NCBI GenBank assembly: GCA_020631735.1
Contig: CM036201.1
Location: 72,683,253-72,747,252, forward strand
Direction of reading: 5' to 3'
From: Saccharum officinarum
Lineage: Eukaryota > Streptophyta > Magnoliopsida > Poales > Poaceae
DNA length: 64,000 bases
A model generated the notes under the pieces. That model saw nothing but the letters and a program-made list of their open reading frames with translations. It made no database searches and was not told where the DNA came from. The position numbers and the translations under genes were made by a program. Shown here piece by piece: positions 1-11,855 of the stretch. Numbering within the stretch: position 1 is the first letter of the stretch; each line of letters opens with the position of its first letter.

Positions 1-2553
1 TTTGTGGTCGACATCCTGGACCAAACTGACAGCACGATTTGCTGTTTGGTACTGGAACTCTGGAACTGGAAGGATGTACTACATGTGTACTCAAGAAATG
101 AGAAAGTTACTGTGTCTGTGTCGCAGCATACATTCTCAGGCCTGTTTCCAAAAACACCCAAAATTTTTTGCACAGTACCCATCACATCGAATCTTTGGAC
201 GTATGCATAGAGTATTAAATGTAGGTAAAAAAATATCTAATTGCACAGTTTATTTGTAAATGTCGAGATGAATCTTTTGAACCTAGTTAGTTCATGGTTG
301 ACAAATTTTGCCAAATAACCATGAAAGTGCTACATGGATTTTTTCTAAAAAATTTTGGGATCTAAAGGAGGCCTCAGTGAGTGAGTGAACTGAAAAGGAA
401 GTTTTACAGCTTGCAGGTTATACTGTCCCCTGCAGTTAGTCAAAACCGTTTGTGTTCAGAGAACTACACGTGTACACCTGCAGTACAAGTACACTAGTAG
501 GAATGAACCGGTAGGTGCCCTAAACTGAGTGCCACTGACATTGTGGGCCAGAGCTCACACCCCAGTCAAACTGTCAAACCAGCACGGGATACACATACAG
601 TCAGCACCAGCCGTAGCCGGCCTGCTGAGTCGGACATGAAGATGGACAGATAAGCATGTAAAAACATGACATGTTCTGATGATGTATGCTACATTTCTAC
701 TCCTATTTGTGTACCATTCAAATACTCAATAAACTCCTCGTGAGTTGGGTGAAAGAAACGTCCAAGTTAAATTCGGACACCGACAGCTCTGTTATGTATC
801 CTAATTATTAGCCTGCCTTTCTTGCATTGCCAGCCGATTATAAAAAAACCAAATCACTCAGCGTAAATACGCAGTTTGGCAGCTAAAGCACGTCAGCGTC
901 GTTTACCAGGCCACACAATATAATGCAAGGAAGAGAGCCTTGCATCCAGTTGGAGAAGAAAGCGAGAGGAAATTGACGTCGTTGAAACGTGCCGGACAAG
1001 CACATTTCAAGAACCAAAGCATGTCCAATCGTACATCATGAAGCCACCAAGAACCAAGCATGCATGCATATTAAGCAATACAGACACCGTCATCACATCA
1101 CTGGGATTATTGTAACTGATCTTATTTTTTTTCTCCCTCCCTATTTCCTTTGTGGGCATATATAGTTATCTTAAACCTTACGGAACAAGATCGGATTTTA
1201 ATCAGGATGAGTTACATACGCAAACAATTCGTTCAACTCGTATCCACCCGAATTCAAATTTTACGGGTTAATCTAGAGACGAGAAGAAACATGTAGCGCG
1301 ACACAGTTGACCGCGCAAAGGTTTGGTCGTCGCCTAGTCGGGTCTACTTCAAACTTGTGGAAGGGGAAAAAATAAATAAATAAAAGCTCCAAATTATTAC
1401 TTGCACGAGACAACAAAATTATGAGCGAGACGTATAGAGAAGATGATTCGAGCGTCACCATCGGTGAGCTGGAGCTGGAGCGGAAACGTGCACGAACTTG
1501 CTGTGCGTGTCATAGTGTGTTGTGCTGCACTGCAGGTTACGTTTCGTACGTACGTTGTTGCATTTTTTTTTGGTTGATAGGATGTCCTTGCATTTCTCAA
1601 AGAGAAGAGAATATGGTTTCGTCCTGTAGCCATTGTCTTTCGTTACTATGCTTAGTTGCCGGACACGTCGGACGACGATCGTGTGGCTGAGATTAATTTG
1701 ATGGTGAGATCGATGACGACTGGCAACTTAGCAGAGGTAATTGTCCAGCTGATCGAGCTTGTGTGTTAATTTACTTCTTCCGTTCTAAATCGTAAATCGT
1801 AAAGTATTTTTTATTTATCGCATCTCTTCATGTGTGTCTAATCAGCAACAGTACTGAAGGCTCGATAAGTTCCGTACCAAATCTTTATTTGTGAAATTAT
1901 TTATATTCATGTTTTTTAAATGACCATGTGGGTGAAATAAATTAAATGCGCCACAAACCTGAAGCTAAAGATGTTACATATCAAGATGAAATTATTATTG
2001 ATGTATACATGCCCTGATTTCAACCCATATATAATTTGCATGCCCTCCTATACTAATCATAGAATCACACACAAAAAAAAGTCCTTTTTGCCTGCAGCAA
2101 CTGTACTAAACTTTAGGTAAAACATTGTGGACCAAACAAATTTCCATCCCTCCACCAAAATAGACCACAGAACAACAAAGAGCACACGTCACCATACCAA
2201 CCTCCCTCCTCCCATCCATTCATGTTTGTTCCCTTCACAAACCAACACACAAGTATATATAAAAAATAATGTCATGGGAAATATATAAAAATATGCTACA
2301 TGTTTCTCTAAAATAATCCACCTCAGCAGGTAGACAAAAGAACAAGAGATAATGCCAATAAGCCAAGCCACCTAGCCAATCACTCACTAGTCATCCTAGT
2401 CATCAACATCTCCCCCCTCCCTAACTACTCTCCCTTCCAATCCAATAGAGAACAAAATCCCTAACCTTCTTCTAGATCCTATATTTTTCTTCTAATAAAC
2501 GAAAAATAGAAAAAAAAAACAAGCAAGATAATAAGAGAGAGGAGACACCCCCT
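1..2553. other. Intergenic flank, no recognised gene
   Basis: No open frame here resembles a known protein. The stretch is AT-rich apart from a few GC islands and holds one MITE near its left end (139-373). The short frames around 1273-1690 overlap on both strands and show no domain or codon structure. Confidence 0.5.
139..373. repeat. MITE, grass hAT-like family (copy 1)
   Basis: The ends are GGCCTGTTT on the left and AAAGGAGGCC on the right. The interior carries the family phrase 'cacatcgaatctttgga', then 'gcacagttta', then 'gaatcttttgaacctagtta'. The same core recurs at 11241-11482 (reversed), 11625-11855, 19982-20223, 55361-55609 and 57741-57940. The class is assigned from recollection of grass MITEs; the repetition itself is seen directly. 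Confidence 0.7.
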
Positions 2554-3106
2554 AAGCCTGGGCATTCGGTTCCTCGGTTCGGTTCGGTTTGGTTCCTCGG
2601 TTCCTGAAGAAATTCAGTTATCAGAAAATTGGAACCGATCGGTTCCCATAAAATCTTGGAACCGACAATTTCGGTTTTCGGTTATTTCGGTTCGGTTTCG
2701 ATTCTAACCGAAATGACCGAAATTTTCCAGCATAGGTCAAGACAAGAATAAATATACATGTTCCAAGGCAAATTTATGCAACACTATATCCATTTTTATT
2801 AATAATAATTTATAAGGCAATAATAGCAATATACTAACACAAACATATAGCTTTTGAAATATAAAATATCACACATAAACCATAAATAATCTTTCAAAAT
2901 ATGAGTAGATGAAGTATGATGAATGTAATTCGGTTCTTTCGGTTAGTTCGGTTAACCGGGAGTAGGAACCAAATTTTCTTCAGTTATTTCGGTTCCTCAA
3001 AATTAGGAACCGAACAGGGAACCGAATTTTTCGGTTTCAGTTCTTTTGGTTTCGGTTCTGATTCTTTCGGTTCGGTTCGTCGGTTTCGGTTTTTTGTGCC
3101 AGGCTT
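2554..3106. repeat. Non-autonomous DNA element rich in CGGTTC/GAACCG
   Basis: The ends are imperfect inverted repeats: AAGCCTGGGCA on the left and TGCCAGGCTT on the right. Both subterminal regions are packed with CGGTTC and its complement, and the centre (about 2740-2925) is AT-rich. This looks like a non-autonomous terminal-inverted-repeat transposon with clustered subterminal motifs. I could not identify a clear target-site duplication, so the superfamily is open. It ends about 400 bp before the TBC gene start codon. Confidence 0.55.
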
Positions 3107-3380
3107 GCACTTGCACCCCCGGGCCTTCCCCTTCCTCCGTGTTCATCTGCTTGCTTGCACACCCACCCTGTCTCGGCCTCTCCCTGCCTACCAGGAGGAG
3201 CCAAATCATCCAGCCACTCCCCCAACGAGGCAGGGCGCCACGCCATTGTCGCGAGCGCACAGGAGGGCAGGAAAAATCATCTCCTTCCACCTCTCCCTTC
3301 CTCCACCAAAATCCTCCAAAATCCCGATCTTTATTCCACCAAAGATCCTTCTTTTCTGGGTCGATACAGATACACGACGC

Positions 3381-3388
3381 TATTTATA
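3381..3388 (+). promoter_or_regulatory. Candidate TATA box of the TBC-domain gene
   Basis: TATTTATA lies 112 bp upstream of the start codon at 3500, a reasonable distance for a plant core promoter with a short 5' UTR. It sits at the centre of a perfect inverted repeat (GACGCTA, four bases, TAGCGTC; 3376-3393). Only position and sequence support it. Confidence 0.4.
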
Positions 3389-3499
3389 GCGTCTGGCCTC
3401 GTGGAAAGGTGCTCCGCTCTAGGCTCTCCCCACCTGCGGGGCTGTTGATTTGGGGGAGGCAGTCAAATCCGCCTGCGGCTGAAGAGGGGGCAGGGGCGC

Positions 3500-6400
3500 A
3501 TGGCGGAGGAGGAGAGGCGGTGGCGGTTCTCGAATCTGCGCAGCGTCCGGTGGCGGGTCGATCTCGGCATCCTGCCGGCGTCGCCCGGGGCCTCCGTTGA
3601 CGAGCTCCGCCGCGCCGCCGCGGATTCGCGGAGGAGGTGAGGCTGATTGGCTCTTGTTCTTGGCCCACGTGCTGTTTGGTGCGTTTTTGTCGGCGGGAAT
3701 CTCTTGTCTTTGTTCTTAGCCGGGCGGAGCTATTACTCATCTTCACGTTTGGTTCTGGTTTGGTCGGGTGTTGTTTTCGTCCTCTGATGATTATGATGAG
3801 AGAAAAAAAAATGTCTTTTGCCAAGGAAACAATGCAATAATTAAGAGTAAATGCTTCCAATTGGATTACTGTATCAAGAAATAACTCATTGAAAATTTGC
3901 ATGTCTGATTAATGGTTGTTTTATTGTTCACGTGGCTATGAGAGAAATTGCCGCTGAACTGGTCATCTACGTATGTATATAATTGGAGGACTGGTTCCTT
4001 CTTGCTGAAGTTGTCGACTTGTCATCTTTATGATTGGACCAATGCTTCTTTCAACTGACGAAGGTGTTTCTTGTTTCTTGTAGATATGTTAGTTTGAGGC
4101 GCCGCCTTATGGTAGACCCACATCTTCCAAAGGAGGAGGACAGATCATCCAACCTTGTTGTTGACAACCCGCTCTCTCAGAACCCAGGTATTTCGTCCTA
4201 GACGCCTAGACATGATTTTATGACGAGAATGATGAACATGAAATTGATGATATATCGTCTGAATGTGGATGTATTTTGTTCGCTACCTGTTTACTTGTGC
4301 AAGACTGTTAATAATTAATATTAGTGGGAACTACTATGTTTATTTTGCACTGTCATCATAGATTCTTTTTCCCAACCAATGAGGTTTCCTGAACCAGGCT
4401 TTAGGTAACAAACTCCAGTGGTATTGACCGCAATTAGTAAGAAATACTATATAAAAGTAGAAAGGTGCTTATCTGGCCTATTAACACTTTGACATACTGA
4501 CTTTCTTAGTAGCATAACTGCACCAGTAGAAAGGGACCCCTAACTCCAAACAACCAACAAGAACAAATATGGTAAAAGATTATTTTCTTAAATATACTGG
4601 AGCTCAAGGGTGGGGCACTAATTGATAGGAAAGTCTATGATTTTGATTGCAGTACGCTTTGCTGAATTTAGACTGGATTTTTCCATTACAACTAGATAAT
4701 ATTTTTTGTGTTGTTCTATTTCTATATGGCATAAACAGGCAACACTGTATTTTTCTTATAATGGCATCTTTGCAATGCTGAAATGCAATAATGCTGCATG
4801 CTCTGCTCCAATGCTTCCTGCTAAAACTCTGAATTTCTTATATTTCTATTTAAATTCCTTGTGCAGATAGCAGCTGGGGCCGTTTCTTCAGAGGTGCCGA
4901 GTTGGAGAAGACAGTTGACCAAGACTTGTCTCGATTATACCCAGAAGATGGTAGTTACTTTCAAACACCTAATTGCCAGGCCATGCTGAGGAGAATACTG
5001 TTGATGTGGTGCCTTCAACATCCGGAGTGTGGATATCGCCAAGGTAAGCAACTCTTTTAAATACATGATTGACAGTAAGACTTTGCTGCATATCTGGTTA
5101 GCTTTGCAGTCTCTGAGAAATGCTCATGGGGCTGAAACCTTTTGTTTGCATTTCATTAAATTGGTAGCAGTTATCATTTAATAACCTAAAATTGTATTTT
5201 CAGATGTAATTCTTAGGATACGTTAATAAGCTCCAAGATTATCTTATAAGGAAAAAAAACACTTGCTTTTACTATATGATCCTAAATCTCTAAAGCTGTG
5301 ATAAATGCCACTGTAGTTTTGTTGGCATTGAAGTTTGATTAATTAGTTTATCCACATGATTATTAGTAGCTTTCCGCATTTTTTTATGTGATTGCCAAAT
5401 ATGTACTGACTTATGGACTACTTTCACAGGAATGCACGAACTACTAGCTCCTCTAGTGTATGTTCTTCAAGCTGACATTGATAAACTGTCTCAAGTGAGG
5501 AAGCTCCATGAGGATTGCTTCAATGATGATTTTGATGGAGTGCCTTTCCCAGATACAGATATGGTTTTTAGTTATAAACCTAGAAAGGACTTAAAATGGC
5601 ATTCTGGAGCTGACAATGGCGATGATTCTGAAAGCGCTTCCAGAGTTAACACACTTGATGAGCTTGACCTGGATACAAAAGAAATAATTTCACTTAGTGA
5701 TGCATATGGAGCTGAGGGTGAACTAGGCATTGTATTGTCTGAAAGGTTCATGGAACATGATGCCTATTCAATGTTTGATGGTTTGATGGATGGAGGTAGT
5801 GGAGTGGTCCGCATGGCAGAGTTTTTCTCTACATCCAAGGTTGGATCTAGCTCAAGTCTAGCGCCTGTCATTGAAGCCTCATCATCTTTATTTCATTTGC
5901 TATCCATTATTGAGCCATCTCTTCATAGCCATTTCATTGAGCTGGATGTAGAACCACAATATTTCGCTCTTCGTTGGCTGCGGGTCTTGTTTGGACGGGA
6001 GTTCTGCCTCAACGATCTTTTAGTCGTATGGGATGAAGTTTTTGCTTGCTCCAATGACATGCTACTTGGAGAAAATGAAGAATACAGCTTTAGGATATTG
6101 TGCTCGTCTAGAGGGGCATTCATCGCAGCCATGGCAGTCTCTATGATTCTTCACCTTAGATCATCTCTGCTGGCCACTGAAATCAATACGTCGTGTCTTC
6201 AGAGACTATTGAACTTTCCAAACAATGTTGATGTGCATAAATTAATTGAGAAAGCTAAATCTCTGCAGTCTATTGCTGTTGATGCGAACGTATCATCCCC
6301 ACCTCTCTTATCAAAGAAGGATAGTTGTGATTATGATAGGGTTTACAGTAATCTTGCTGCTTCAACTCCTCCAAGGACTCCGTTGCATCCATTATCTGAG

Positions 6401-7810
6401 AGTTACTGGGAAAAGCAGTGGAGAAATTTGCACGATGACGGAACTGCTCCCAAAGGGAGTGATAAGGGTCTTTCTTATAAGAAATCACTAAAGCAATCTT
6501 TGAGCCAGAGGCTTGGTTTATCTAGGACAGAGTCAGATCCTTCTCCAGTTAAGGTAGTCAGTGTGAAGAGTGACACCAAGAATTCAGTGAGACGGTGTCT
6601 TTTGAACTCTTATTCAGATAAAGTAGTACAGTCCAGTGAAGTTGCTGGAAAGTTTCAGCAAGATGAATTCCCTATCGTGTCGATTCACAAGGAGCCTCTT
6701 GTGAATTCTGAAAGGCCCTCACAACTAAAGTTAAAGGGGGCGGCTAGTGAGAATTTAATAGTAAGCCCACCAAGTGTGACAAAGTTCAATCCACTTATAG
6801 ATTCACCGGTGAAACCAGCTGAAGAGAGTTCAACGAAAAGGACAGAAGCTTGTTCTAGTGGCGAGAATTCTCCGGTGTTTTATGCCGCTTGTGCTGGCAA
6901 TGAACATGAGAATTGTCACGATAATGATTCTGAGAGAAGTAGCATCACATCAAATTCATGCGCCGGCAACGATGATAGGGATGAAGTTCTAGCAGATGAG
7001 TCGTCCAACTGTAACTGTGAGGATAAAAATGTCTCAGAAGCAACAGAGTCTGCAACAAATGTAGATCCAGTTGGATCCTCTGAGAGAACTACGGTATCTA
7101 ATGAAAGAAAGCCATTTATTAACAAGCTACAGTGGTTCTTAAGGTTTGGCAGACCTTCAGCTGAAGGCAATGTGGAGAAGGGCAGTGCTGAGGCATCGGA
7201 TGATAAACATGGTGCAGTCCTTCCCTGCTCTTCAGCTGCTGATGTGAGTTCAGATAACTCCCGCAGCGGCATAAATTTGGCTTCTGGTGATAGTAAGAAG
7301 GTGATGGGCACACTGAAGAATATTGGACAGAACATGCTTGAAAATATTCAGGTATTGTATTTCAGACGCCTGATATTGCCCTTTGGTGTTTTTCTTTTGC
7401 CAGGTTGTTGTTGCTAGCAGTCCATACTATTGCTGATGACAATTTCTATGTTTAGAGATAGGATAGCAGTCCATATTAGTGCTGATGACAATTTCTATGT
7501 TTAGAGAGATAGGATTGTAACCAGTCAGCATTTTGTTCTTTAGAGTAAATGCAGCTTGTGCTTTGAAGTCCGCTCTAGTATTGTTTACTTTAGTTTTCTG
7601 CATCCAGAAAGTTGTCCAAGACACGAGAATAACATTATCTGGTGGTTGCCATGTACACAGGTGATCGAAACAGCGTTCCAGCAAGACCGGGCGCAGCCAA
7701 GCGCCATGGAGAACTTCCCGAACAACATCCTGGGAGGCAAAGGGCAGGTCACCGCGATGGCTGCCCTGACAGAGCTCCGCAAGATCAGCAACCTGCTCCG
7801 CGAGATGTAA
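3500..7810 (+). CDS. TBC-domain Rab GTPase-activating protein (TBC1D5-like)
   Basis: Five exons give about 829 residues: 3500-3636, 4084-4187, 4867-5043, 5430-7351 and 7661-7810, all with GT-AG introns and matching phases. Rab-GAPs of this family stimulate GTP hydrolysis on Rab proteins in membrane traffic. The TBC signature is visible: an N-terminal 'RWRVDLGILP' motif (about residues 17-26), the arginine-finger motif VDQDLSR (R103) and the glutamine-finger motif GYRQG (Q139). The domain runs to about residue 380. After it comes a Ser-rich, low-complexity tail, then a conserved-looking C-terminus ending in TELRKISNLLREM. The start was chosen as the first ATG in the GC-rich first exon, which leads straight into the WRxDLG motif. 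Resemblance to TBC1D5 homologues is family-level; the target Rab cannot be read from sequence. Intron 4 carries a tandem duplication. Confidence 0.9.
7415..7514. repeat. Tandem duplication of ~50 bp in intron 4 of the TBC gene
   Basis: Two head-to-tail copies, 7415-7463 and 7464-7514, begin TAGCAGTCCATA and end AGATAGGA. They differ at a few positions plus a 2-bp insertion in the second copy. It looks like a recent local duplication within the intron. Confidence 0.8.
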
Positions 7811-7883
7811 CCCATCCATCCAAGGCGCGCGCATGTACGCACATCCCCATTCTTTCGAGATTCATTAGCTCATCAGATAAGCA

Positions 7884-8336
7884 TGTTGGAGTATATGTAG
7901 GCCCATGAGGCTAAGGCCCATGTGGCCCATGTATGGAACCTATTTAGCTACCCTCAGTGCGGTCTACCTCTCCACCAACCCCATCCAGCACCAGCGGACG
8001 AAGCATGTCGAGATCGACCTCCACTTTGTCCGTGATCGGGTGGCCATGGGCGAGGTGCGGGTCCTTCATGTCCCGACGACCTCCCAATTCGCGGACATCT
8101 TCACCAAAGGCCTCCCGTCCTCGACCTTCGCCGAGTTTCGCTCCAGCCTCAACATCACCAGTGGCTAGTTGCGTCGTGTTCTTTCTTGTTTCAGCCTAGA
8201 ACTCCGCTGCGACGTAGTTCAGACTGCTTGGAGTATATGTAGGCCCATGAGGCTAAGGCCCATGTGGCCCATGTATGGAACCTATTTAGCTACCCTTCTA
8301 GGGTTAGCCCTAATTGAGAGAAATCACTTTCCAACA
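7884..8336 (+). mobile_element. Internally deleted Ty1/Copia element in the 3' flank of the TBC gene
   Basis: The element starts TGTTGGAG and ends TTTCCAACA, and is flanked by the perfect 5-bp duplication AAGCA (7879-7883 and 8337-8341). Inside are about 70 bp of 5' LTR, then the C-terminal end of Copia RNase H (7956-8168; '[11 protein letters not shown]' and '[11 protein letters not shown]'), then the 3' LTR (about 8225-8336). Everything between the 5' LTR and RNase H is gone. The polypurine tract before the 3' LTR, present in the related copy at 47582, has been deleted so that CAGACTGC runs directly into TTGGAG. It cannot move by itself. It lies 73 bp after the TBC stop codon, probably in the 3' UTR. 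Confidence 0.85.
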
Positions 8337-8341
8337 AAGCA

Positions 8342-10109
8342 AGGCCCGTGTAGTTAAAACCTAGGCCCCCCGCCCCCTTGTATATATAGATCCCATTCGA
8401 TTATTCCATTGAGCCCGCCCGTGCGCCCGGTGCGATAAGGCTCTTTCTTGTACCTAAGGATCGGCTGCTGCTGTCAACTGAGTTGCGCGAGATGGGGGAG
8501 TAAAACTCTCTCGTCTCCGGAGTTAGGAGGCAACTTTTTGATGGAACAATTTTGGACGCGTAAATGTTTCTCGAGGTAGAATAAATGGAATAAGCTAGTA
8601 TATCAGAAAGTGCAAATCTTTTTTTTCTGTCATTTTTCATGCTGAGTTGCCTTTTGAACTGATCATCATCATTCATAGATGGCTGTGGACCTTTGTGGTG
8701 CTGGCGCTTGTGCAGCTTGGTTGTCTGTTCTGTTTGTGTATAGTTTAACATGGATCCTTGTATATGCACATGTGATGTGGCCATGTGCATCAGTGCAGAT
8801 ATCATTGAGAATCATTTGGTTGTCTTTGGCAATGAGCATAAAGGATCAGGTCTTTGGATACCCTAAGCCCAGGTGGCAAGGTGCATTGCTTTTGGTTGTC
8901 TTTAGCAATGAGCAAAAAGGATTAGGTCTTTGGATGCCCTGGACCCAGCGTGTGTGTTCTGAAGAGACTAGGTCAGGATTCGACAGACGAATGCGCAGTC
9001 GAATGGACATAAAATTCATTATCATGTGATGAGTCCTGAGGCAGGTCCGAGTAGAAGGCGATCCACGCCACGGCAGTCGTCAAAGCACAGCAGCTAGTAA
9101 TGTAATGTTTGGTTAGCTGGGGCCTTGATGGATTTCTTGGCTTTGACGCATGATTTCCGTGTGCTTGACGTGGCTGGTTTGGGTTTGGGTTGGGCGAAAT
9201 GAATTTGGCATGAGGAGAGCTGGACGGATTCTTTGTATTTTCGTGTACGCCTCTTGGACAGGAGCAGGACAGCTGGGTATTGTTATTGTTTGTCTGATGA
9301 AGGAGGAGAGGCGGTGTCGATCGATAGATAAGGACAGGTTGGGCCTCACCTGATCCACGTGTTATTAGGGTGTCTGTCATGTTTGCTGTAACTAATACGT
9401 ACTAATACAGGAGTACTCCTACTTGATGACACTGTAAAACGTTAGTGGCCGGTGCCATTTTGTAGACAGCAGGAGAAGGTGTGCGTGGAATTCGAACTGA
9501 ATGCATTGCTGCGGCTGCGGTCCGGTGACTGGTGGTCCTGGACTCGTCGTGCTCGTGTGCTCGTGGTGGCGGATGCTACTAGTGGATCTCCTCACCGCAT
9601 GCATGCGCCTCTGGCGGAGGACCAACGCCCAGGCAGGGGAGAGGAGACAGGAGAGTCGGAGAGTGAGATGGGAGATGCCGGCGAGCGAATGGCAGGGCTG
9701 CGCGGGCGGAATTGGCATGTGCTGCTGCTGCGTTTTCCATCCACTCCATCCACCGCGTCGCAATCGCTGTCGTGGGGTGGTGGTCCGGTCCCTGTATGTA
9801 CTACTAGTAAATGCGCGTACGTGGCGTGGCGATCCCTGTTGTCCCGGCCCAGATCGGGTGCGAGTGGCTGTGGCTGCGAGCTGGCCGGCTGACCCCATCG
9901 CTACCATGCATGCCGATGCCGGCGTTGGTGCGCTCGACGTACGTACGGTGAACGAACGGGGTGCTGCTGGCTGCTGCTCGAGCTCGACGCGCCGGCCGTG
10001 GCCCGACGCCCCGACCCGACACACACGGCCATGCACGATGGACGCTTGCTAATTGAAGGATTCAGATTCAGTGTCGAGTCACCAATTTTATCCGCTCGCT
10101 TTTGGCTTT
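8342..10109. other. Intergenic, no recognised gene
   Basis: I see no supported gene. The first few hundred bases may belong to the 3' UTR of the TBC gene. A 76-bp-period duplication lies at 8815-8948. From 9420 the sequence becomes GC-rich with long overlapping frames on both strands, none of which resembles a protein family. Confidence 0.5.
8815..8948. repeat. Direct duplication, period 76 bp
   Basis: The phrase beginning TTTGGTTGTCTTT, continuing through CAATGAGCA and GGTCTTTGGAT and ending CCCAG, appears at 8815-8872 and again at 8891-8948. The copies differ at several positions and are separated by 18 bp. Confidence 0.8.
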
Positions 10110-10920
10110 GGCCTTTGGGAAACCATCCGGACTGAATAGCGTCTGGATCGGATCCAGACGCTAGTGTCCGGACGATGTCCGCACAGAGAGTGAGCGAGTG
10201 CCTAGTACGTTGGGCTCGCGCTGTCCCTAACGTCGCCCACGCCCCGCCAGTTGCTTTCCACGCGAATCCCATGTGCAATGCCCGATCTACTTCGAAACAT
10301 CTAGATGCAACAATTGTAACATATAAAAGAAGACAAATGAAACACTTAAAAACAAGCGTCTGAAACACTTGCGAAAACGTCTGAAAAACATTTGAAAACC
10401 ATTACGAACATATGCTGAAACACTTGCAAACATATGAATGGAACACTCAAAAACACTTGAAATATATGCTTGCAGCATGCATATATATACAACATCCAGA
10501 TCTACTTTTGCAACATCCGGGTAAAACACTTGCAATATACGTCTAGAACAAATAAAACGTTTAGAACATACACTTGAAACATACGTGTATAGCCATTATA
10601 ACACGTGCAAGATACCTCTGAAACATCTGAAGCACTTGAAACATACTCTTGCAACAAGCAGTTTTCACCATTTTTCCGTATGACGCAACAGAGCAGGGGA
10701 ACGGCCGATTCCAGAAATCTACATCCTGGCCACCGCTGCTGGGGGAGTCGTCCCTACCTGATCTCGTATGCATCACTGCTTGAGACCGTCGCCGAGGGAG
10801 ACAACGGACCGGGCGCCAGAGAGAGAGGGGAAGGGGGAGGCCTATTAGTCGCTGCTCCTAGCGGGAGCTACCGCCAGAGAGAGATGGAAGTGCGCGAGGG
10901 CGCAATGTAGAATGGAAACC
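10110..10920 (-). repeat. Dispersed repeat element with TTGCAA/GTTTCA array (copy 1)
   Basis: A core (about 10277-10660) is built from degenerate repeats of GAAACACTTG and GCAACAT, the reverse complement of the TGTTGCAAGTGTTTCA phrase in copies 2 (37420-38500) and 3 (55740-56680). GC-rich arms follow on the right. The left arm holds a perfect 12-bp palindrome (10138-10162) and 'GTCCGGAC'-type sequence shared with the ends of the other copies. The family is transposon-like, perhaps Mutator-like; no transposase is present and I found no target duplication. Confidence 0.6.
10138..10162. repeat. Perfect inverted repeat, 12-bp arms with 1-bp centre
   Basis: AGCGTCTGGATC, a single G, then its exact reverse complement GATCCAGACGCT. 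It lies at the edge of the repeat element and resembles the GCGTCT(A/G)GACGC-like sequence at the ends of the other copies, so it is probably part of a transposon terminus. Confidence 0.8.
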
Positions 10921-11240
10921 ATACGCATCTGTCGGTAAGCACGGTGGAGAGGGAGAAAGCCGTGTGGCGGCGCTCAAGTGTGGTGGGGAGGAAGGATGAA
11001 GACAGGCAGGCAGCTGAGCGCAGTGAAGAACACTACGCTGGAGGGGTCGCCGTGCACCATGCCGCTGCGCCCAGGAGAACTCGATGAGTGGAGAGTATGG
11101 TTTGGTCTTGTTTCTTAAGTGGATTGATTGAATGATTCTTAGTTTTTTTTTTAGAAAACGAACGATTCTCAGATTAGTGAGTGCAGTGTGCAGGTACAGT
11201 CGTGACCCACCAACCGAGGTGATGGATCGCCCGAGCCTAA

Positions 11241-11482
11241 GGGTGTGTTCACTTCGCGAAAATGGATGAAAAGTTACTGTAGCATCTTTCGTTGTTATTT
11301 GGCAAAATTTATCCAATTATGGATTAACTAGGCTCAAAAGATTCGTCCCGACATTTGCAGACAAACTATGCAATTAGTTATCTTTTTTACCTATATTTAA
11401 TGCTCTATGTATGCGTCGAAAGATTTGAGGTGATGGGTGAAAGAGAAAATATTTTGAATTGACATGGAAAGTAAACAAGGCC
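11241..11482 (-). repeat. MITE, grass hAT-like family (copy 2, reversed)
   Basis: It starts GGGTGTGTTCAC and ends GTAAACAAGGCC. The interior is the reverse complement of copy 1, including 'ttaactaggctcaaaagat' and 'atttaatgctctatg'. Confidence 0.75.
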
Positions 11483-11624
11483 TAAGCCCAAATACTGACG
11501 GCCAATCCAGCACAGCGCCAGTGACTCTGTCACTCCATCTCCTTTTTCCTTTTTCTCTGGGCGTGAGGCAGGGGCGCAGGGCCCCCGAGGTACACTCCGA
11601 GTCGGTACCGCTGCCTGGAACCAA

Positions 11625-11855
11625 GGTATGCACCCAAAAATTATAATTTTTTCACTTTTTTCTGTCACATTAATTTTTAGCCGCTTGTATGAAGTATTAA
11701 ATATAGGTAAAAAATAACTAATTATACAGTTTAGTTGGAAATCACGAGATGAATTTTTTGAGCCTAGTTGATCCACGATTAGACAATATTTACCAAATAA
11801 GACAAAAATGATATTATTCATCGGGTTGAAAAAATTTGCAAACTAAACGTGGCCC
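11625..11855 (+). repeat. MITE, grass hAT-like family (copy 3)
   Basis: It carries the family phrases 'gaagtattaaatataggt', 'tacagtttagttggaaat' and 'agcctagttgatccacga', and ends AACTAAACGTGGCCC. The left boundary is uncertain. It lies about 140 bp from copy 2 in opposite orientation. Confidence 0.7.

Noticed and set aside
3384..3902. 172-codon minus-strand frame over the first TBC exon
   Set aside because: It is antisense to exon 1 of the Rab-GAP gene, which has matching splice sites and TBC motifs.
9419..10036. 205-codon frame on the minus strand
   Set aside because: Overlapping frames on both strands in GC-rich sequence, no domain or homologous motif, and no splice context.
10277..10660. 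CRISPR-like alternation of repeats and spacers
   Set aside because: The repeats are degenerate, there are no unique equal-length spacers, and the setting is a plant nuclear genome.
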